From positions 57,842,360-57,906,359 of the forward strand of contig CM060171.1 of assembly GCA_030549775.1 (NCBI GenBank): a stretch of 64,000 nt of DNA, in the 5' to 3' direction. How positions within the stretch are numbered: position 1 is the stretch's first letter; each line of letters opens with the position of its first letter. The notes under the pieces were generated by a model. That model was not told the DNA's origin and did no database searches. It was given only the letters and a program-made list of their open reading frames with translations. The position numbers and the translations under genes were made by a program. Shown piece by piece: positions 56,972 to 64,000 of the stretch. The stretch is from Tamarix chinensis (Eukaryota; Streptophyta; Magnoliopsida; Caryophyllales; Tamaricaceae).

Positions 56972-56985
56972 TTACTATCCCCTTA
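56972..56985 (-). other. Polypurine tract of the Del/Tekay-like element
   Basis: The minus strand reads taaggggatagtaa directly before the LTR start at 56971, preceded by the phrase tttagggacgaaatc common to the end of plant gypsy coding regions. Confidence 0.8.
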
Positions 56986-57120
56986 TATATAGATTTCGTC
57001 CCTAAAGTCTGCTGCAGTTCCCTAGGGTTAAGGCTAGAATGTTCTAAGCATCTAGGAATAACACATTAACAACTATACTTAAACCAACTATCCCTTAAGA
57101 ACAAACTTGATAAGAAGGAT

Positions 57121-57669
57121 CTAACCTGCGACAAAAAGTTCCAGATATGCTTCTCGCATATCTTTCTCGGTTTCCCATGTAGCTTCCTCAGTATTGTGTT
57201 GACTCCATAAGATCTTGATAAGAGGAACAACACTTGTGCGAGTCTTTCATAGTTTAGTGTCGAGGATCTGCACAAGTTGCTCCTCATAGGTGAATGAATC
57301 ATCCCATTCAATCTCATGCGGCTGGATCACATATGATGGATCAGCAACATACCTCTGTAGTTGAGAGATGTGGAACGTATTATGCACTTGTGCCAACTCT
57401 GGCAGGAGAGCCAATCGGTAGGAAACCTCGCCCACTCGCTCTAATATCTCGTAGGGACCAATATACCTGGGCCTCAACTTACCCTTCCTATAAAACCTTT
57501 GCACCCCTTTTATAGGCGAAACCCTCAGCAATACCATTTCTCTTGGCTCAAAATTTCCATCCCTACGCCTCTGATCAGCATAACTCTTTTGTCTACTTTG
57601 AGCTGCTCTCATACAATCCTGGCTCTGTCGGACCTGCCAGGTTATATCTTCGATCATTTCTAGTCCCAA
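57121..57669 (-). pseudogene. Integrase C-terminus and chromodomain
   Basis: The frame 57669-57247 reads QSRQKSYADQRRR, GKLRPRYIGPYEILERVGEV, YRLALLPELAQVHNTFHISQ, the GPY/F module of chromovirus integrase, and HEIEWDDSFTYEE. After a stop at 57247-57249 the same frame continues with VVPLIKILWSQHNTEEATWE and TEKDMREAYLELF to a stop at 57121-57123: this is the chromodomain with the W-x-x-x-x-x-x-E-A-T-W-E core. Chromodomains guide integration to marked chromatin. Only one stop separates both parts. Length and order equal intact Del-type elements. Confidence 0.9.
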
Positions 57670-58310
57670 TACTATTGTCTCACTGATGTCACTCCATCAC
57701 AAAGGATTCCTACACTTCCATCCATATAATGCTTCAAAGGGAGCCATCCCAATACTGGCGTGGTGGCCGTTATTATACGAGAACTCTATTAGAAGTAATC
57801 ACTCCTCCCAACATCCTTGAAAATCTAACACACAGGCCCTCAACATACCTCCAAAGTCTGTATAATCCGTTTCGTTTATCCATCTATGATAGAGTGGAAG
57901 GTTGTGCTCATCTTCAACTTACTCCCCAAAACTTCTTGTAGCTTTCCCCAAAAGTGAGAGAGGAACCTTGAATCTCTATTTGAAATGATATCCTCTGAAA
58001 CCCCATGACGACTAACCATGAACTTCATATAGGCATTCGCCAACTATTCCATACTCCATGTGGACTTCATAGGGATAAAGTTGGCTGACTTGGTTAATCT
58101 GTCTACAATAACCTAGATGGTGTCATAGGCGCTTCAAGTCCTCAGTAATCCATTGAAAAAGTCCATAGAAATGGAATCCCATTTCCACTTTGGTACCTCT
58201 AAAGACTGAAGTAACATAGCTGGTCTCCGATGTTCAATCTTGACCTTCTGGCACATTAGACACCATGGTATGAACTTTGCCACCTCCTGCTTTATAACTT
58301 AGATCCTCCT
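57670..58310 (-). pseudogene. Integrase catalytic core of the Del/Tekay-like element
   Basis: Broken readings right to left: FIPWCLMCQKVKIEHRRPAM near 58255, WKWDSISMDFFNGLLRT, DTIWVIVDRLTKSANFIPMK, RHGVSEDIISNRDSRFLSHF, LKMSTTFHSRMDGQTGQTDY and [20 protein letters not shown] near 57760. All three core positions can be located (D in SMDF, D in NRDSRF and E in LIEFSYNN). Stops and a frameshift near 57660-57700 and around 57840 break it. It inserts element DNA into the host genome. Confidence 0.83.
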
Positions 58311-58510
58311 AGGTGAACCAATTAGGGAGTCTAATGTCCTTCTTACATAATACGACGCTCAAGCTCTGGACAACTCTGGGGTACACACCATCAACCTCTG
58401 AATCGAATGCTCCCATCCTCATGGATTTTGAATCCATCTACTTGGCCTTCCTGCATCTTCTGTCGGATTCTTTCCATCTTAACATCTCCAACCTAGCCAG
58501 CTCGGATCTC

Positions 58511-59151
58511 TTAAAATATAGTAGGAGTGAGTGTTAGGGAGTTTATACGGACTTCGAGGTCTCGCTGCTGAATCATCTCGATCTCCAAGTCTGACAATTC
58601 CATTATCGTTCGGCTGGGAACCACATGATATAGCATAGAATGTGAAGTCTTCCTACTCAGAGCATCTGCAACCATGTTGGCCTTACCCCCATGGTAGGTC
58701 ATTTCAATATCATAGTCTGTTATAAGCTCTAACCACCTCCTTTGCCTCAAGTTGAGTTCTTTCTACACGAAAATATACTTGAGACTGTTGTGGTCGGTAA
58801 AGAATTTGCACCTTTTCTCGTATAGATAATGTCTCCAAATCGTCAAGGTAAAAACAATAGTAGCTAACTCCAGTTCATGTGTGGGATAATTCTACTCATG
58901 TTTCTTCAGTTGTCGTGAGGTATAAGCAACCACCTAACCCTTCTGCATTAACATGCATCCCAACCCATACTTGGATGCATCACTATAACCTCGAACTCCT
59001 CGATCCCCTCGGGTAAAGTCAAAACCGGTGCAGAGGTCAACCGTTTCTTCCACTCTTGGAAAGCCTCTTCACAAGCCTTATCCCATTGAAATTTTGTGTA
59101 CTTCTTTAGGAGATTTGTTAATGGTCTGGCTATCTTAGAAAAATTCTGCAC
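58511..59151 (-). pseudogene. RNase H of the Del/Tekay-like element
   Basis: The frame 59151-58948 reads FSKIARPLTNLLKKYTKFQW then CEEAFQEWKKRLTSAPVLTL, the RT-RNase H connection. Frame 58750-58511 reads RQRRWLELITDYDIEMTYHG and GKANMVADALSRKTS. Between them are broken readings with [13 protein letters not shown] and [19 protein letters not shown] sequence near 58790-58900. The catalytic region is interrupted by stops. Confidence 0.85.
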
Positions 59152-59154
59152 AAA

Positions 59155-60026
59155 TCATTGGTAATATCTAGCCGAACCAAGAAAACTCCGAATCTTTGTT
59201 ATACTTGTAGGGGGCTTCCAGTCCGTGATCGCCACAACTTTAGCTAAATCCATAGCTACTCCTCTAGCAGATACAATGTGACCAAGAAAGGCTACCTTTT
59301 GGAGCCAAAATCCACACTTCGACAACTTCACATACAAGTGATACTCCATCAACACACTGAAAATGGTGCGTAAATGTTGCTCATGATCCTCGTTTCCTCG
59401 GGAATACACCAAAATATTATCAATAAATACCACCACAAACTGATCGAGGAAGGGTCTGAATATCCTCGTCATCAAATCCATGAAAATAGTAGGGGAATTT
59501 GTAAGTTCGAAGGACATCACTATAAACTTATAATATCCATACCGTGTCCGGAAGTCAGTCTCCATAATATCGGCATCAACAATCCTCAACTAGTGGTACC
59601 CAGATCTCAGGTCGATCTTGGAAAATACTGTAGCACCCTTCAATTGATCAAATAAATTCCTGATTCTTGGAAGTGGGTACCAGTTCTTTACTGTTAGCTG
59701 GTTCAATCCCTAGTAGTCAGTGTAGAGATGGAGGCTACCATCCTTCTTTTTCATGAATAATACCGGTGCTCCCCACGGTGATACACTCGACCGTATATAC
59801 CCATGCTCCAATAATAATTCTAGTTGCCTCTTTAATTATATCAATTAACTAGTGCCATTCTGTAGGGTGCCTTGGAGATAAGCTCAGCTACCGGCACTAG
59901 CTCGATCTTAAAATCATTCTCTTGAACCGGAGGCATACCTGGTATTTCCTTTGTAAACACGTTTGGAAATTCCTTAACCATTAGAGTACTGTCTAGTGCG
60001 GTCAAATCCTTGTTCAGCTCTTGCAC
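59155..60026 (-). pseudogene. Reverse transcriptase of the Del/Tekay-like element
   Basis: The frame 60026-59841 starts the domain (VKEFPNVFTKEIPGMPPVQE). Broken readings follow with [20 protein letters not shown] near 59760 and [17 protein letters not shown] near 59620. Frame 59589-59155 contains [60 protein letters not shown] and [14 protein letters not shown]. The active-site pair is Asp-Asn (FIDN), so the enzyme is dead. Domain order and length are complete. Confidence 0.88.
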
Positions 60027-60164
60027 ACTACATAAGTATAGGGGATATCCTTTCTGGATCTAATTATGCAAAGTAACTGCCAATACTACTTTAGTCATCG
60101 GCCTGGGCTTAACTTTCCTGTACAAAACCCTAGTCCCCTTTGGGCCTCGCAACACCACCCGTTC

Positions 60165-60482
60165 TTAGGCACAATCAATAACTACCTTGTATCTCCCCAG
60201 CATATCCATACCTATAATCACGTCAAATTCTTTCAAGTCCAACCCAACTAGATCTACTAGGAAGTGTGCATCACCTATGTCTAAGGCCATGTTGGAAAAC
60301 ATTCGACTACAATCCATTTTGTCACTTGATAGAAGCATCACAGATAACTCTACTCTAGTAGATGGTGGCAGTTCAGCCTTAGCAGCAAATTTAGATGATA
60401 TGAAAGACAATATGACACCTAAGTCAAATAGTACATATACTGGTAAAGAATAAATGGTGAACATACCCATAATGACTTCCAA
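60165..60482 (-). pseudogene. Aspartic protease of the Del/Tekay-like element
   Basis: The frame reads VYVLFDLGVILSFISSKFAA and later FLVDLVGLDLKEFDVIIGMD then MLGRYKVVIDC. This is the Del-type protease with a FDSGASHSF active site changed to FDLGVILSF, so the Asp remains but the Ser/Thr-Gly part is altered. The IGMDWL-like box lies at residues 90-98. It follows the gag knuckle by about 250 bp and precedes RT. Confidence 0.84.
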
Positions 60483-60721
60483 CTGCCGCTCTGCCTCTGC
60501 CTGATTGTTAACATTAAGGAGTCTACCTAGCTATCCTTCCTTCTGAGGATAAGGCCTAGATCCCTGAGGTCTTCCCCCGGTCTCTCGAACTGGGGCACCA
60601 GATGGAGCATGTGCTCGTTGATAGTACTATTGGGATGAACTCTGGCAGTGCTGCTAGTATGCCTATTGCTAGGGTATTAGAGCTCCCCCTATTGAGATGA
60701 TTGAGCCTGATTTTGCTGAAA

Positions 60722-61567
60722 TCAAGGGAGCCTCCAACACTCTATCGCCCTGTGTCCAAACTTCCCATAGTTCTGGCAAGTTACCAACTTGCCGTTGCAG
60801 TCTCTACTTCGCTGATTTCTGCTACACATTTTTGTAAATTGATCCTCTTGGTGGCCCTTGACTTCTGTTATGATCTCTTGGTGGGGGCCTCCTAGATTCT
60901 CCGAATCTAGGATGGGTCCTACTCCCAGAGCTCTGACCCTCGGGCTTCTTCTTCCCAAGGATGGTGGTATGCTCATGAACTAGCATGTCTGCTATGCAAG
61001 CACACTCGTATAGGGACGCAAGATCTGTAGAAGGCACTACACCCATCATACGACGGATGTTGAAGTTTAGTCCTTGCTCAAATTGAAAGACTACCGTGGA
61101 TTGGTTGGCGGCGATCCCTGGAGCAAATTGAAGTAGCTCTATGAAGCGGGCATGATACTAGCGCATAGTCACCGCTCCCTACATCAGCTGCGTGAACTCC
61201 TAGAGCTTGTCCTTAGGCTCTCGGGATATAATCTTGTGCTAATGGTGGCCTTAAATGCTTCGCACGTAACCGAAGGACCATCTCGGGCATGATACTCCTC
61301 CCACCATGCGTCTGCTATGCCTCGGAGGAAGAAAGTTGTGATACTGGGTCGTCGGTCTGGTGGACAATCCACAGCCTCGAAGGTGCGATCGAAGTCACAG
61401 ATCCACCCCTGAAGAACTAATGGGTTCTCCTCACCTGAATATGTTTGAGGGTGGTGTCCGGTAACCCTCCGAAGCCAGTCTTCTCCAGCGTTCTGAGGGC
61501 GGTGGGTGAACTCTAAGAAGGATGTGATGGCCTCCTCCAATCGGTTAATTCTTCCATTAGCTGCCAT
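60722..61567 (-). pseudogene. Gag of the Del/Tekay-like element
   Basis: Start ATG 61567 (MAANGRINRLEEAITSFLEF). Conserved boxes: AGEDWLRRVTGHHPQTYSGE, VLQGWICDFDRTFEAVDCPP, TTFFLRGIADAWWEEYHARD. A frameshift near 61190-61230 leads to frame 61049-60822 (DLASLYECACIADMLVHEHT) and frame 60976-60722, which ends in the zinc knuckle CQNYGKFGHRAIECW, with the second Cys changed to Tyr. Gag packages element RNA. It resembles gag at 38 kb and 13 kb but is clearly more distant. Confidence 0.88.
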
Positions 61568-61800
61568 TTAGCTACACAAAAAGAAAATTTAGAAATGAAC
61601 CCATTGGTTCGAAATTATGTTAGCAAAATCCCCCCTTATTGGGGAAAATCCTAATCTACCCATGTACTTCTCACCATGGCCGGCTCCAAAATTTAAAACA
61701 GACAGGTTTCTAGTTAGAGTAGGAAATCTATTTCAAAATTTAATAAAGATTTTATAAATGAAATTTATTTTTAAAAATGAGCATGGTCAACAAGACCAAC

Positions 61801-61815
61801 CGCTCTGATACCACC
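61801..61815 (-). other. Primer-binding site of the Del/Tekay-like element
   Basis: The minus strand reads tggtatcagagcggt three bases from the LTR end gttaca at 61818. It is a full match to the 12-base initiator methionine tRNA complement tggtatcagagc. Confidence 0.9.
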
Positions 61816-61817
61816 TT

Positions 61818-64000
61818 GTAACACCCCAAAATTTACTTATTTTTTTAAAAAACACAAATTTCTAGATTTAAAATCAGCAAATTCTGGGGATGTTACTGCC
61901 ACACTTAGTACTAGACCGGTTCACTCCTACCATTATAATACCAAGTGATAAGGCTAAGAAAATATTTCCATCAACTCATAAAAATACATAAATCAAGGTT
62001 CACAAATACAATAATCAGAGTATGCATGAATTATTACATAACCGAAATATGAGAGATATTTTCTTAAAGTAGAAAGATGTCTATGACGTTAAAATTGTTT
62101 CTGGAATTCATAACATAGCTAAAGGGTAATAAGGATAATAATAGCATTTGAAGGGAAAACCAGCCACACCACTCCAATGATTAATCCATCCCATAATCAA
62201 CTCTCGCCCACGCCTAATGCCCCATAGACATTAATATAATCAAAGAAGGCATCTCCTACTTGCAACACGTCTGATGGGCCTTCTGCTCGTGGGAATGAGC
62301 AGCACCCATAAAAAGTGTGATCAGTACACTACGTACTGAGCAAGGTAATCGTGCACTAAGGCCAACACACAAAATTCACATAAACTATGAATAATAATAA
62401 AAGAGCATAGAGTCAAACACAATAACAAAAAGGTAAATGAACATCCAAGTGAATATACCAAAGTCCAATATAGTTGAGATTAATTACTTAATTAATCTTT
62501 TATTGAATTTATTTTCACACCATGCTCTTTATCAAGTCCACACGAGTACGGGAACTCCACTATTTTAGCCGGTGGATCAGTCACTTAGGGTAACATGCCC
62601 TACCACTATTTTATGCCAGTGGACTAGTCTGGCCCTTTCTCGCATGGTGTTCCATTGTAAGTACTTAGTATCTTTCCTATATCTTAACAAATAGTAAGGT
62701 TTGGTTTATTGAGCTCGGGATTGCCCACTATTATAGCCGGTGGATCGGTCACTTAGGGTAACATACCCTACCACTATTATACGCTGGTGGATTGGTCTCC
62801 AGGATACCTCGGTATCTAGCCACTATTATGTCGGTGGATCATCCTGGGCCCGACTCAATACTCTTCCACTTTACATGATTAATGTTTTTCGTATCTTATT
62901 CAAAAATTTTAACATTAGACATGAATGGCTAAATTCCTTTATGCTTATTCTCCCCAAAGGAACCTATCTCACTCATAGGCTCATCAACCTCCTAACTTAG
63001 CCCATTATCCTTTCCCCTTTACTAGACTTATGTTAGATTCCATTTCCCCCACTTGTGGCCCAAGCCCACTACTTTTTCATCAGCTACCCATTCACTTACT
63101 AACACACTTTACTTCATCACACACACACATACATAGCTACATACACCCTAAAAAGCCATACCAAACCCTAAATCGGTCAACCATATGCCCTTATACTATC
63201 CCACGTACTATTTTCCATTCAACACATTCAAATGCCCAAAAAACACTTCTATCACCTTCCTCATACCTCAAAATAACTATTCATATGTAAATTTTACTCC
63301 CATGCAACCTTATTATCCCCCATGCAACCCATTGTACTATTTCATGCAAACCCTACTCTCCCATGTAAAGCCCTAGATTCCTATGCAAAAACTAGTTTCC
63401 CCCATGCATGGTCATATATCACTAAGATCAACCCCAAATTATTTCACTCCATACCATCATATTACACAAACTTACATGCATGTCTTATGAGCCACACCAT
63501 ATCATAATAAAAACACAACTTCACATACTTTACACATACCATAAAATATTGTAGAGACATACCTTAACTCCACGTCATACTGCATATATAATAGTTATAA
63601 AAGTACACAAAATACATCATATTTCATATCACATGGCATGGAAAGCATGTAAAACACATTACACACAAACGACCTTAGTTACACCCTTACCTAAAATGTC
63701 ATCGGTCTTGGAGCACACTCCTAAGCCTCTTTAGGGCTTTGACTCGCCTCACCTATATGAGGGAAAATTAGAATAAGGTTCCCTCCTACCAAAAACACTA
63801 TTATTTACTAACTTATTATAAGACTAGGGTTAAATGAAATAATACTATACTAATAATAACTATAAGAAATAATACTAAAAATACTAGTGAAAATATTAAT
63901 ATGATTCAAAATGGATGGTGAGATAAGGGCTTCAACCCTTCACTAAAATAATTCTAATACTATCATTAGGGCATTAATAATAATAAAAGTAATGAAATAA
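61818..64000 (-). repeat. 5' LTR, running off the window
   Basis: Left end tgtaacaccccaaaattt at 61818 beside the PBS; it includes a box acttagtactagaccggttc (61906-61925) that parallels the LTR ends at 14.3 and 44.76 kb, CCAC...GTGG repeats at about 62560-62850, and at its right limit the start of the AAT-rich zone, equal to about 54940 in the 3' LTR. The remaining about 2 kb lie outside the window. Confidence 0.85.

Larger units (their letters stand above)
53460..64000 (-). mobile_element. Antisense Del/Tekay-like chromovirus with giant LTRs
   Basis: Right to left: 5' LTR (64000 and beyond, to 61818), PBS, gag, protease, RT, RNase H, integrase, chromodomain, polypurine tract, 3' LTR (56971 to about 53460). 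The integrase-chromodomain order is typical of chromoviruses; the giant LTRs fit Del/Tekay. The 3' LTR lacks the last about 740 bp. Frames are long with few stops, so this is the best-preserved autonomous type in the window, though not functional. It is truncated by the window end. Confidence 0.88.

Overview
The window looks like a transposon-rich, AT-rich intergenic region of a flowering plant. The evidence is a WIN1/SHINE-type AP2/ERF transcription factor with a plant-style intron, a CACTA (En/Spm) transposon, several Ty3-gypsy chromoviruses primed by initiator methionine tRNA, and plant L1-type LINEs. The species cannot be told. Only one intact host gene is visible (862-1623, + strand); almost everything after 2.8 kb is mobile DNA in several nested layers, all carrying stops, frameshifts or deletions.

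Layout. 1-861: upstream region of the SHINE gene, with a 23-bp tandem duplication and a (CT)n tract. 862-1623: the gene, two exons. About 2815-12806: a degenerate CACTA transposon (transposase-associated domain, TNP2 N-terminus, Ulp1-like protease, subterminal repeats) holding an antisense gypsy element of CRM-like type (about 5648-11102). About 12835-18998: antisense Del/Tekay-like fragment, gag plus a 4.8-kb LTR. About 19000-19440: small LINE fragment. 19443-26952: decayed sense gypsy element with a probable 3.3-kb LTR. 26953-30890: no recognisable gene. About 30890-36543: sense LINE split by a second, antisense, 5'-truncated LINE (about 32106-34398). 37286-44862: Del-like element with gag only, LTRs of 461 and 4638 bp, and a solo LTR of the CRM-like family inside. 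45195-51971: antisense CRM-like element with a tandemly duplicated integrase region and LTRs of 257 and 1002 bp. About 53460-64000: antisense Del/Tekay-like element with complete gag-pol order, a chromodomain and giant LTRs; its 5' LTR runs off the window.

Three element families recur and can be compared inside the window: CRM-like elements (TGATGT...ACATCA LTRs whose start overlaps the end of the coding region), giant-LTR Del/Tekay-like elements (TGTAAT...GTTACA LTRs built of a pyrimidine-rich block, degenerate tandem arrays and CCAC...GTGG repeats), and L1-type LINEs. I found no cellular operon, RNA gene, CRISPR array or clearly new system. The most unusual structures are the duplicated integrase segment, the strongly unequal LTR pairs, the gag-only giant-LTR element and the shared repeat module in the giant LTRs. 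All positions given as 'about' are reading estimates, not alignment results.
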